From NCBI GenBank assembly GCA_002701295.1, contig NZUJ01000111.1, positions 1 to 44,032 on the forward strand: a stretch of DNA of 44,032 bases. Reading direction: 5' to 3'. This DNA is from Ponticaulis sp. (GTDB lineage: Bacteria > Pseudomonadota > Alphaproteobacteria > Caulobacterales > Hyphomonadaceae). Below, one piece after another: positions 24,381 through 32,334 of this stretch; position 1 is the stretch's first letter, and each line of letters opens with the position of its first letter. The position numbers and the translations under genes are program-made. The notes under the pieces are model-generated. The model was not told the DNA's origin. It searched no databases and saw nothing but the letters and a program-made list of their open reading frames with translations.

Positions 24381-24539
24381 GTCGCGCTCCCGTATTGTGT
24401 TATTTGGACAAACCAAGACGCCCAGTGACACCGGTGTCAATTGTTGCGGCCGAATTGATCTGTAAAGATTTCAATTCCAAACTTGCTGATAGCGCCCAAA
24501 AGTGGTTTTGCAGGGCACGCTGACGACAAAGACAAACCC

Positions 24540-25787
24540 ATGACTGCTTTCCGCAATGTCGCCTCTCTTATTCTAGCCGCCGCCCTGCTTCAGGTCGCGA
24601 GCGGGCTTATGGGCGTCATTGTACCATTGGCGCTGGGTGATGGTGGGTATTCAAGCGCCACAATCGGCCTGATCGCAGCTGTCTATTCGGGTGGCTTCAT
24701 GCTGGGGGCAGCCGCTGCACCACAGATGATCCGCTCCATTGCGAACATCCGCACATTTTCTTTTGCCGCGGCGCTTTGCGCAGTCTTTGTTCTGATCATG
24801 GCCATGTATCGCGACGCCTGGGTATGGGGCTTAGCGCGTTTTGCCATCGGCGTCGGCATTGCCCTCATGTTCGCCAGTGTCGAAAGCTGGATGACCGAAG
24901 CAACGCCGGAAAAACAACGCGGCTCGGTGCTCGGTATATATCTTGTCGTCACGAAACTGGCCCTGATTGGCGGCCCGTTCCTGGCGATGGGGCGTCCGCC
25001 GGAGGCTCTAGAGCCTTATGTCTGGTGCGGAATATTTCTGTGTCTGGCGCTTATGCCGATTTCCGCCACCAAAAGCCTTCAACCCGCGCCGCCTGATCCG
25101 TCTCCGTTTCCGATACGCCGAATGTATGAAGTCGCGCCCGCAGCCGTCGTCGGCGTGTTCATTGCAGGCCTTTCCAACACAGGCTTTCTGTCGCTGCTCC
25201 CAATCTTCGCGGAAAGCGCGGAAGGGTCTTCCATCACGACAGCCGCGACACTGATGGCCGCCGCCTATGCCGGCAGCATGATCAGCCAATGGCCAACCGG
25301 CTGGTTGTCTGATCAGATGGACCGCCGTCTGGTGATTGGCGGTATGGGCCTTGTTTCCGCAATTGCGGCACTCATTCTCGCAATTCTCAATGCGCGGCCC
25401 GGCGCTTTACTGACGGAACTTCTGGTCGGCTTCTGGGGCGCCGGGGCACTATCCTTTTATGGATTGTGCGTTGCACATGCCGCTGACAGGTGTGAGCCAA
25501 ACAAAATCGCACGCATGCTGTCTGGCCTCTTGTTTGTCTGGGCAGCAGGGTCGGTACTTGGCCCTCTTCTCTTTGGTGTGGTCATGGCCTCACCACTCGG
25601 AGGACAGGGGCTGTTCATCCTTGAAGCCATTATAGGTTTCGTACTTTTCGCGCTGATGGTCTGGAGACGTCAGGCCAAAAAAGCCGTTCAGGAAGAGAAC
25701 CGCGAATCCTTCGAAATGGTCCAACCCTTGTCTGTCGCCGGTGTTGAGTTCGACCCACGAACAGATGCGCCCGAAGAAACGGCCTGA
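24540..25787 (+). CDS. Major facilitator superfamily transporter (YcaD-like)
   Basis: 415 residues from the ATG at 24540 with a weak ribosome-binding site. Twelve membrane helices are expected. Landmarks are [58 protein letters not shown] and [24 protein letters not shown], similar to YcaD-type drug/metabolite permeases of the inner membrane. A hydrophilic tail ([16 protein letters not shown]) follows the last helix. The transported compound is unknown. It stands alone, divergent from the sialidase-like gene, so uptake of a released sugar is conceivable but unsupported. Confidence 0.82.
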   Translation: MTAFRNVASLILAAALLQVASGLMGVIVPLALGDGGYSSATIGLIAAVYSGGFMLGAAAAPQMIRSIANIRTFSFAAALCAVFVLIMAMYRDAWVWGLARFAIGVGIALMFASVESWMTEATPEKQRGSVLGIYLVVTKLALIGGPFLAMGRPPEALEPYVWCGIFLCLALMPISATKSLQPAPPDPSPFPIRRMYEVAPAAVVGVFIAGLSNTGFLSLLPIFAESAEGSSITTAATLMAAAYAGSMISQWPTGWLSDQMDRRLVIGGMGLVSAIAALILAILNARPGALLTELLVGFWGAGALSFYGLCVAHAADRCEPNKIARMLSGLLFVWAAGSVLGPLLFGVVMASPLGGQGLFILEAIIGFVLFALMVWRRQAKKAVQEENRESFEMVQPLSVAGVEFDPRTDAPEETA

Positions 25788-25821
25788 AAAAGAGTTTTCG
25801 CTGCATAGCACAAGGTCGGTG

Positions 25822-25849
25822 TTGCAAGCCGTGCGACTGTTGTTATAAC
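25822..25849 (+). promoter_or_regulatory. Predicted sigma-70 promoter of sucC
   Basis: TTGCAA (-35) at 25822-25827, 16-bp spacer, TATAAC (-10) at 25844-25849, about 55 bp before the sucC start. Assigned by motif only. Confidence 0.5.
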
Positions 25850-25903
25850 CCGGTCCTGTCTTCGGAGGCGTTCTGCCACCAGCTGAGTAGAAAGGCAGTA
25901 TTC

Positions 25904-27097
25904 ATGAACATTCACGAGCATCAGGCCAAAGCCGTCCTGAAATCCTTTGGCGCCCCTGTAGCTGAAGGCGTTGCAGTGTTTTCCGTAGAGGAAGCAGCTG
26001 AAGCAACGGCAAAGCTTCCAGGTCCCCTCTGGGTCGTGAAAAGCCAGATCCACGCAGGTGGCCGCGGCAAGGGTAAATTCAAAGAGCCTGAAGCTGGTGA
26101 AAAGGGCGGTGTCCGCCTCGCTTTCTCTCCGGAAGAAGTCTACGCGCACGTCAAAGCCATGCTGGGCAACACACTGGTCACGCACCAGACCGGACCTGCC
26201 GGTAAGCAGGTGAACCGCATCTACATTGAAGATGGTGCTGACATTGCGACCGAGCTTTACTGCTCTCTCCTCGTCAATCGCGAAACTGGCCAGCCAGCAT
26301 TCGTAGTCTCCACCGAAGGCGGTATGGACATTGAGGAAGTCGCAGCGGAAACGCCGGACAAAATCCTGACAATCAACATCGATCCATCAACCGGTGTGAC
26401 TGAAGCTGACTGCGAAGCCCTGTGCGGCGCGCTTGAGCTCGAAGGCACAGCAAAAGAAGATGGCTTCAAACTCTTCCCAATCCTCTACAAAGCTTTTGTC
26501 GAGAAAGACATGAGCATGCTTGAGGTGAACCCGCTGATCGTCATGGAAGACGGTCATCTTCGTGTTCTCGACGCAAAAGTGTCTTTCGATGGCAACGCTC
26601 TGTTCCGTCACCCGGACATCATGGAACTTCGTGACAAAACCGAAGAAGACGAGAAAGAAATCGAAGCCTCTGAATGGGACCTCGCTTACATCTCTCTCGA
26701 AGGCAATATCGGCTGTATGGTCAACGGTGCTGGTCTCGCTATGGCGACCATGGACATCATCAAACTGTACGGTGCAGAGCCAGCAAACTTCTGTGACGTT
26801 GGTGGTGGCGCGTCTGCCGAGAAAGTGGCCGCGGCTTTCAAGATCATCATGAAAGACCCGAATGTTGAGGGCATCCTCGTCAACATCTTCGGCGGCATCA
26901 TGAAGTGTGACGTCATCGCCGAAGGTGTCCTTCAGGCAGTGAAAGAGACGAACCTTTCAGTTCCACTCGTTGTGCGCCTCGAAGGGACTAACGTTGAAAA
27001 GGGCAAGGAAATCATCGCAAATTCCGGTCTCAACGTAATTCCTGCCGATGACCTCGACGACGCGGCTCAGAAAATCACTGAAGCTGTTAAGAAATAA
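25904..27097 (+). CDS. sucC: Succinyl-CoA synthetase (ADP-forming) subunit beta
   Basis: 397 residues, the expected length. The start [19 protein letters not shown] and the ATP-grasp part ([16 protein letters not shown]) are followed by the C-terminal SucC ligase region, with [27 protein letters not shown] and [17 protein letters not shown]. With SucD it makes succinate, CoA and ATP from succinyl-CoA in the TCA cycle. Codon use is strongly biased, consistent with high expression. GAAAGG before the ATG serves as ribosome-binding site. Unusually, a terminator follows 24 bp after the stop and sucD is 5.2 kb away, so the two subunits are made from different transcripts. Confidence 0.97.
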   Translation: MNIHEHQAKAVLKSFGAPVAEGVAVFSVEEAAEATAKLPGPLWVVKSQIHAGGRGKGKFKEPEAGEKGGVRLAFSPEEVYAHVKAMLGNTLVTHQTGPAGKQVNRIYIEDGADIATELYCSLLVNRETGQPAFVVSTEGGMDIEEVAAETPDKILTINIDPSTGVTEADCEALCGALELEGTAKEDGFKLFPILYKAFVEKDMSMLEVNPLIVMEDGHLRVLDAKVSFDGNALFRHPDIMELRDKTEEDEKEIEASEWDLAYISLEGNIGCMVNGAGLAMATMDIIKLYGAEPANFCDVGGGASAEKVAAAFKIIMKDPNVEGILVNIFGGIMKCDVIAEGVLQAVKETNLSVPLVVRLEGTNVEKGKEIIANSGLNVIPADDLDDAAQKITEAVKK

Positions 27098-27120
27098 GGT
27101 CTGGTTTGATCGTGACTTTG

Positions 27121-27148
27121 AAAAGGCGAGCCTCGGCTCGCCTTTTTT
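27121..27148 (+). terminator. Rho-independent terminator, sucC
   Basis: AAAAGGCGAGCC/GGCTCGCCTTTT, a 12-bp perfect stem with a 2-nt loop and T tail, ends the sucC transcript. Confidence 0.92.
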
Positions 27149-27224
27149 GGTTTCCGCGTCCCCGGTTCGGGTGATGACAAGTCGGTCAACCTCATCCACC
27201 CTGACTGTCAGGGAGAACAGGGTT

Positions 27225-27869
27225 ATGACATCTTTATACCGTCATTCTAGTTTGATTGCGTTGACCTCATTCACCGCCGCATGCGCGGCGACGCCCTCCA
27301 CCATTGATTTGAGCTTCTCCGAAACCTTTGAAGCAAGCTGCCTGAATGAACATAGGCTCGATCACGATCTCCTGAAAGAGGAAGCTGTTCGCCAGTCGTG
27401 GCAGCCTGTCTCCGACGATGTGCATCCCGAACTCGATGCCCTAACGACCATCGCGCGCGAGGAGTTTGAGGATCCGGACTTTCCGGATATGACTATGGAG
27501 CTTGCGACCTATCAGAAACAATTCGGCGATCAGACGCTTTATCTGGTTCTGGACCGTGTTTCAGAGCCCGGCTTAGTCACACTTGGCGGATGTTATCTCT
27601 ACGACTTCGATGCCACGAACCTGCCTGACCCAGCCGCAATCACCAGCCTGCTTGATCATCCGTTCGCTTATGATACGCGCGTGACTGGTTCTGATTACTA
27701 CGTCGATCCCTCGGAGATGATCAGTGTCGTTTGGGGGCCACCGAAGAAATATCCGCGCCAGTTCGACACCTATCTGACGCTCCTGCCCGAGGGCAGCCCG
27801 CATACACGAAAGACGGGTTTCTCTGGTGTCGTTTTGAAAACGTCTCAGTCAGAACGTCGAGACGAGTGA
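27225..27869 (+). CDS. Secreted or lipidated protein with NLPDP motif, unknown function
   Basis: 214 residues from the ATG at 27225 with GGGAGAACAGGG ahead; the frame extends upstream into sucC but that part is not coding. A signal peptide (LIALTSFTAAC) allows either lipidation at the cysteine or cleavage. The middle segment GGCYLYDFDATNLPDPAAITSLLDHPF parallels CTLLYDGEDDNLPDPSVIATLPFF of the gene at 30180-30725, so the two are distant paralogues. No known domain is recognised. It sits between the sucC terminator and the redox protein gene. Confidence 0.75.
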   Translation: MTSLYRHSSLIALTSFTAACAATPSTIDLSFSETFEASCLNEHRLDHDLLKEEAVRQSWQPVSDDVHPELDALTTIAREEFEDPDFPDMTMELATYQKQFGDQTLYLVLDRVSEPGLVTLGGCYLYDFDATNLPDPAAITSLLDHPFAYDTRVTGSDYYVDPSEMISVVWGPPKKYPRQFDTYLTLLPEGSPHTRKTGFSGVVLKTSQSERRDE

Positions 27870-28030
27870 AATGAAGAAAAAGTCCAGTCAAAAACAAATA
27901 TAATGAACTTTCCAAACTGGACTTATCTCTTCTGACACTCTGGTCACAATCCAGTCATCTCGTCAGAAAAGGCTCGATACTCAACTGAAAATGCGTATTC
28001 TCTGCACCAAACATAACTGGAGGATTATGC

Positions 28031-30082
28031 ATGCTGAGACGCTTAGCCCTTTCGGCGTCCGTTGTAGCCCTTGCTGCAGTCGGACCATCGGCCATGGCCG
28101 CGCCGACATATGTCGAGAATTTTCGCCTGACCGATCAGGAGCGTTTTGCTCATGATCTCTTCTACTATGCAGACGCGCCCGCCGTTGTTCTGATGTCCAT
28201 GACGGACGGTTCAGAAGTGGCTGACAAATCCGCCAAAGCTCTGGAAGCCATGCAGGCGGCCTATGCCGACAAGGGCGTGGCCTTTTACATGATCAACCCG
28301 CAGCAAGGCGCAACGCGTGCAGATATGCGTGCCAAGCTCGCTGATCTCGGCGTTTCCATCCCAGTTCTGATGGATGAGAGCCAGCTGGTTGCTGAATCGC
28401 TCGAATTCGACACGACCGGCGAAGTGCTGGTGCTCTCTCCAAAAGCTGGCTTCAAGGTCATGTATTCCGGCCCGGTTGGCGATGATATCGCCAGCACGCT
28501 CGACATGCTGGTCGCTGGTGAGAAGCCAGAGCCAAAAATGCTCGATGCGAAAGTCGGCGATCAGATTGAACTTCTTCATTCTGACAAAGGCGCTTTCCAG
28601 AACATCAGCTATTCTGAAGACGTTGCACCGATCCTCGTTGAAAAATGTGGCGCATGCCACGCGGAAGGCGGCATCGCCCCTTGGGAAATCAACAGCTATG
28701 AGAAGGTCCAGGGTTTCGCGCCGATGATCCGTGAGGTCATCCGTACTGACCGCATGCCGCCTTACTTCCCGGATCCGCACATTGGTGAGTTTGAAAATGA
28801 TGACGAGCTGACACTCGAAGAGCAGCAGACCATCGTTCACTGGATCGAAGCCGGCGCAGAACGTGGCGAAGGTGAAGACCCGCTTCTGACAGCTGATCTT
28901 CACATCGAAGACTGGCCGCTTGGTGAGCCTGACTATATCGTCAACGTCACGCCATTCGATCTGCCCGCAACCGGTATTCTCGACTATGAATATCCGGTCA
29001 TCCCGAATGAGCTGACTGAAGGCAAGTGGATCCGCGCGACTCACGTCCGTCCGGGTTCCATGCAGGGTGTTCACCACGTGACGTCTGGGTACATCCAGAA
29101 CTACACAAAATCCGCTGAGCTTGAGTCCGACTCAATCGAAGGCAAGCTTCCAGGTGGTTCAGTCGGTAGCTATACGCCGGGTCAAAACCCGCAAGCCTTC
29201 CCGGAAGGTGTTGGCACCTATCTGTCTCCGGATGGCGCATATCGCTTCTCCATGCACTACACGCCGTACGGCAAAGAAGACACCGACAAGACTGAAGTCG
29301 GCCTGTATTTCTATGATGAAGCTCCAGAGTACATCATGCGCTCAAGCGTGATCGGCGACTCGAACTTCATGATCCCGGCGGGTGAAGACGATTACTACGT
29401 CAAATCTTACCTGAAATTCCCTGCGGACGCAGAAATCTACGTTCTGTATCCGCATGCTCACTATCGCGGTAAACATGTCGAGCTGACCATGGTGAAGCCA
29501 GACGGTACAGAAGAAATTCTGATTTCTCTGCCGCGTTATGACTTCAACTGGCAGCGTGACTACAATCCGGTTGAGCCAATTCAGGTGCCGGCTGGCTCAC
29601 GCCTCGTTGCTGAGTGGTGGTATGACAACTCTACTCGCAACTGGGCAAACCCAGACCCGGCAGCAGACGTCTATCCTGGCGACCAGACTCATGAGGAAAT
29701 GATGTATTTCCGCGTGAACTATCGCTGGCTCGATGAGACCCGTGATGACATCAAGAACTACACCGAGCAAATGATGCAGGACCGCGTGTTTGCATCGCTT
29801 GATGATGACCTGAACGATATGCTCGTCCCGGATGAGATCATCGGTCAGCGCAATACATGGCTCGCTGCCAGCTTCGACAAATATGATGCGAACGAAGATG
29901 GTCAGCTTGACCGCGCTGAATATGCGATCGCTCGCAAGGATGCACCGGTTCGCCGTCGTCCAAATCAGGCTGAAGGCGTGAATGAGTTCGGCGACATTGA
30001 GGAAGGTGCTGGCAAAGAGCCGAAAGAGGCAGACATGACCTCTCTGGAAACTCCGGAAGCTTCAAGCGCTGGCGTCCAGTAA
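28031..30082 (+). CDS. Periplasmic redoxin-cytochrome c-copper monooxygenase-like-EF-hand fusion protein
   Basis: 683 residues, with a Sec signal peptide cut after about AMA at 23. Order of parts: a thioredoxin/redoxin-like fold (30-165) with no cysteine; a cytochrome c segment with CGACH (206-210) and likely axial Met242 in RMPPYF; then a peptidylglycine/dopamine monooxygenase-like double beta-domain (about 300-570); then one canonical EF-hand loop (Asp619 to Glu630). All six copper ligands of that family have counterparts: His348, His349 and His409 for one copper; His475, His477 and Met557 for the other. Codon bias resembles the TCA genes, implying strong expression. GGAGG precedes the ATG. 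The substrate is unknown; an oxygen-dependent hydroxylation fed by the heme is inference. Confidence 0.82.
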   Translation: MLRRLALSASVVALAAVGPSAMAAPTYVENFRLTDQERFAHDLFYYADAPAVVLMSMTDGSEVADKSAKALEAMQAAYADKGVAFYMINPQQGATRADMRAKLADLGVSIPVLMDESQLVAESLEFDTTGEVLVLSPKAGFKVMYSGPVGDDIASTLDMLVAGEKPEPKMLDAKVGDQIELLHSDKGAFQNISYSEDVAPILVEKCGACHAEGGIAPWEINSYEKVQGFAPMIREVIRTDRMPPYFPDPHIGEFENDDELTLEEQQTIVHWIEAGAERGEGEDPLLTADLHIEDWPLGEPDYIVNVTPFDLPATGILDYEYPVIPNELTEGKWIRATHVRPGSMQGVHHVTSGYIQNYTKSAELESDSIEGKLPGGSVGSYTPGQNPQAFPEGVGTYLSPDGAYRFSMHYTPYGKEDTDKTEVGLYFYDEAPEYIMRSSVIGDSNFMIPAGEDDYYVKSYLKFPADAEIYVLYPHAHYRGKHVELTMVKPDGTEEILISLPRYDFNWQRDYNPVEPIQVPAGSRLVAEWWYDNSTRNWANPDPAADVYPGDQTHEEMMYFRVNYRWLDETRDDIKNYTEQMMQDRVFASLDDDLNDMLVPDEIIGQRNTWLAASFDKYDANEDGQLDRAEYAIARKDAPVRRRPNQAEGVNEFGDIEEGAGKEPKEADMTSLETPEASSAGVQ

Positions 30083-30103
30083 GAGCGTCCCAACCAAAAC
30101 AAG

Positions 30104-30134
30104 AAAGCCCCGGTCAATCGACCGGGGCTTTTTT
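30104..30134 (+). terminator. Rho-independent terminator, redox fusion gene
   Basis: AAAGCCCCGGTC/GACCGGGGCTTT, 12-bp perfect stem, loop AATC, then a T6 run. Confidence 0.93.
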
Positions 30135-30179
30135 AGTGGTCTCGAAGAGCTTGCCGCCGCACCTGACACAAAACCCTTA

Positions 30180-30725
30180 TCAGAGTGGCTTGCGAACCAG
30201 GGTCATTCCTGAGTGATAGAAGTCACCATATTCGAAAATAATCAATTTGATCAGTTCGCCATTGTAAACGCCCTGATATCCCCGGTCACCTTTATAGACG
30301 TAGACATCATCCTGCGACATGGGCTCAAAAAACGGCAGCGTCGCGATGACGGACGGGTCCGGCAGATTGTCATCCTCTCCATCATAGAGCAGCGTGCAGG
30401 CTTGCTCCTCATTCGGATCTGTCACCGCCTCGATCCGGAGAAATCGGACGATCCGATTTTTGACCGAGTCAAACTGCACGCCTGAACTCGTGCGCCCCTC
30501 ATAATGTTTTTCGAACTCGATATCGATGATCCCCCAAAAGCCGAGATCATTTGCGAACGTATGGAAGGCATCATAGTCCCACGCAAAATATCGCCCGCAA
30601 ATGTCCAGCGCATCGACATATGGTTGGGGCGTTTCTTCAGGAACATTATCAAGGAATGTCTGGGCCGAAGCCGTCGGCATTATGAGCGCGCCAGCCAGAC
30701 ACAGGCCAGCAAAAGTCTTGAGCAT
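30180..30725 (-). CDS. Secreted protein with NLPDP motif, unknown function
   Basis: 181 residues from the ATG at 30725, which has GGGGGA in front; a TTG four codons earlier is less likely. A Sec signal ends in TASA, so the protein should be free in the periplasm. It holds a cysteine pair (ICGRYF and ACTLLYD) and the segment CTLLYDGEDDNLPDPSVIATLPFF, shared in outline with the gene at 27225-27869. The family is not recognised. A TTGACA-16-TAGACT promoter-like pair reads from the palindrome at 30761-30779 towards this gene. Confidence 0.78.
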   Translation of the reverse strand: MLKTFAGLCLAGALIMPTASAQTFLDNVPEETPQPYVDALDICGRYFAWDYDAFHTFANDLGFWGIIDIEFEKHYEGRTSSGVQFDSVKNRIVRFLRIEAVTDPNEEQACTLLYDGEDDNLPDPSVIATLPFFEPMSQDDVYVYKGDRGYQGVYNGELIKLIIFEYGDFYHSGMTLVRKPL

Positions 30726-30760
30726 GAATTCCCCCAATTATCGAAGTCATCAGTCTATTT

Positions 30761-30779
30761 TTGACATGCATAATGTCAA
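30761..30779. promoter_or_regulatory. Palindrome between divergent genes
   Basis: TTGACAT-GCATA-ATGTCAA is a perfect 7-5-7 inverted repeat. Each arm contains a TTGACA-like -35 hexamer in one direction, so a bound regulator could control the secreted-protein gene on the left and the DUF952 gene on the right. Confidence 0.45.
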
Positions 30780-30844
30780 CTTTCGACGTGTGATTGGATA
30801 TGTTGGGACTTTTATCAAGCTCGCGCGCACTGTAGGCTTCGCCC

Positions 30845-31180
30845 ATGCTGATCTATAAAATCTTTCGCGCTGACGAAAACACCGCATTCCAGACTAATGG
30901 CGAAACGCTTGGCGCCCCCATCGATCTGGCCGATGGCTATGTGCACCTTTCCACCGCCGAACAGGTAAAGGAAACCGCCGCCAAGCATTTTGCGGGCGAG
31001 CACGATCTGGTCCTTCTGGCCGTCGATCCAGACCGGCTTGGCGAAGATCTCAAATGGGAGGTTTCGCGCGGCGGAGCTGATTTCCCTCACCTATATCGCG
31101 CCCTGAAGGCCTCCGATGTGGTCTGGTCTAAGCCTTTGCCCCTTAAATCAGGCAGTCACGAGTTTCCAGACCCGCTATAA
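30845..31180 (+). CDS. DUF952 domain protein
   Basis: 111 residues with the DUF952 pattern: IYKIFRADE at the start, GYVHLSTAEQVKETAAKHFAGEHDLVLLAVD in the middle, LKWEVSRGGADFPHLYRAL near the end. This small family is widespread in alphaproteobacteria, is thought to be cytosolic, and has no proven function. A weak ribosome-binding site precedes the ATG. It is followed after 34 bp by another short gene on the same strand and probably shares its transcript. Confidence 0.85.
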   Translation: MLIYKIFRADENTAFQTNGETLGAPIDLADGYVHLSTAEQVKETAAKHFAGEHDLVLLAVDPDRLGEDLKWEVSRGGADFPHLYRALKASDVVWSKPLPLKSGSHEFPDPL

Positions 31181-31214
31181 TTTCTGACCCAAAACTTCGA
31201 CCGGAAACCTCACA

Positions 31215-31589
31215 ATGCGACGACATCTCGCTTGCTTCCTCGCGCCCGTAGCGCTTTTCATTTTACCAGCAGAAGCTCAGGATCAGGCGTTCATCAATGC
31301 GGCCTATGAAACCTGCATCATGCATATGAAGCACCACCTCCCACCGCCCAGCGAAGACGGTATTGTCTTTGCGCCGGTCGAAAACGTGGTGATCGCCGAC
31401 GACTATGAGGTTCTGATCAGCTTTCCGATTGGCGCAATCACCGGAGCGGACAGCGCTGAGCCGAATGACCTAACCGGATCCGTTCAGGCAGCCGGATCCT
31501 GTATTGCCAGCCCGCGCGCGGAGGAAATCACCCGTATTGTCGTAAATGGTGAAGTCGTGAACCACCGCACAATCGCCGTGCATCCGTGA
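31215..31589 (+). CDS. Small secreted protein, unknown
   Basis: 124 residues with a clear Sec signal (MRRHLACFLAPVALFILPAEA). The mature part carries two cysteines (YETCIMHM and AGSCIASP) that could form a disulphide. It is otherwise unremarkable: a beta-rich core (VFAPVENVVIADDYEVLISFPIG). No family is recognised. It lies just after the DUF952 gene and just before the toxin-antitoxin operator. Confidence 0.68.
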   Translation: MRRHLACFLAPVALFILPAEAQDQAFINAAYETCIMHMKHHLPPPSEDGIVFAPVENVVIADDYEVLISFPIGAITGADSAEPNDLTGSVQAAGSCIASPRAEEITRIVVNGEVVNHRTIAVHP

Positions 31590-31612
31590 TCCTCACGCTG
31601 AACCCTCTTTCA

Positions 31613-31651
31613 ATCTCCACATAACCCGTGTAACACGGGATATGTGGAGAT
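31613..31651. promoter_or_regulatory. 39-bp palindromic operator of vapBC
   Basis: Outer arms ATCTCCACATA (31613-31623) and TATGTGGAGAT (31641-31651) are perfect complements. Inside them is CCCGTGT-A-ACACGGG. Only the A/A pair at 31624/31640 and the central base are unpaired. The right arm contains the GGAG that would serve as ribosome-binding site for the GTG at 31661. Binding by the RHH antitoxin, alone or with toxin, is the usual autoregulation of such modules. Confidence 0.75.
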
Positions 31652-31660
31652 GAGGCGCCC

Positions 31661-31891
31661 GTGACGACCAAGAACATCACTCTTGCAATTGACGAAGACC
31701 TTCTCGACAAGGTCCGCGTCCTCGCCGCTATGAAGCGGTCGAGCGTCAATGAGATGGTGCGCGACTTTCTAAGACGGCTGGTCGATCAGGAGAGCGCTCA
31801 TGACGAGGCCCGGACGGGCCTGCTTCGACTGATGGAGACGTCAGAAGGACGCATGGGCAGCTGGCGTCCGAACAGTGAGGCGAGCGCATGA
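31661..31891 (+). CDS. vapB: VapB-type antitoxin, ribbon-helix-helix
   Basis: 76 residues from a GTG start. The N-terminal half is a ribbon-helix-helix DNA-binding unit: strand KNITLAIDEDLLDKV, helices VRVLAAMKRSSVNEMVRDFLRRL. The C-terminal half is charged and probably disordered until it wraps the toxin (GLLRLMETSEGRMGSW). It should bind the palindrome 10 bp upstream and neutralise the PIN toxin. The stop overlaps the toxin start by 4 bp (ATGA), the usual coupling that keeps antitoxin in excess. A GTG start may lower expression. Confidence 0.85.
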   Translation: MTTKNITLAIDEDLLDKVRVLAAMKRSSVNEMVRDFLRRLVDQESAHDEARTGLLRLMETSEGRMGSWRPNSEASA

Positions 31892-32304
31892 TCGACAGCG
31901 CCGACGTTTTTCTTGATACCAGCATTCTGCTTTATGCCGCCCTGTCACGTCAGGATGCACCCGCCAATTTTGAGCGCGCCCGTAAAATCATCGTCGAAGA
32001 AAACTTTGGCACATCGTCCGCTGTGCTGACTGAGTTTTTCGACGTAGCAACTAATCGCGGCGCCATTCCGCTGCGGAAACAGGCCGCTGCTGACTGGATC
32101 GACAAGCTTGCACTCAAACCGTGTCAGCTTGTGGATGCAGGTCTGGTGAAAGAAGGCGTCGCCCTCTCCATCGATCTCGAAATCATCCTGCGTGACGCGC
32201 TGGTTATTCTCAGCGCGCGCCGTCTTGGCTGCGCGAAAATTTATTCCGAGCGCCTAACAGGGCTATCCCTGCCAGATCTCACCATCACCAATCCCTTCGT
32301 ATAA
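31888..32304 (+). CDS. vapC: VapC-type PIN-domain ribonuclease toxin
   Basis: 138 residues. PIN active-site acids are present: Asp10 (VFLDTS), Glu49 (LTEFFD) and Asp103 (LRDALVI). The fourth position, commonly Asp in a SED motif, is Glu121 (YSERL). It probably cuts tRNA or rRNA using Mg2+ when freed from antitoxin. Most VapC targets are unknown without experiment. It forms an operon with vapB, and sucD begins only 30 bp after it without a terminator, so toxin transcription may run into sucD. Confidence 0.87.
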   Translation: MIDSADVFLDTSILLYAALSRQDAPANFERARKIIVEENFGTSSAVLTEFFDVATNRGAIPLRKQAAADWIDKLALKPCQLVDAGLVKEGVALSIDLEIILRDALVILSARRLGCAKIYSERLTGLSLPDLTITNPFV

Positions 32305-32334
32305 CCCAACTTCCGTTCAAGTAAGGAAAGCATC

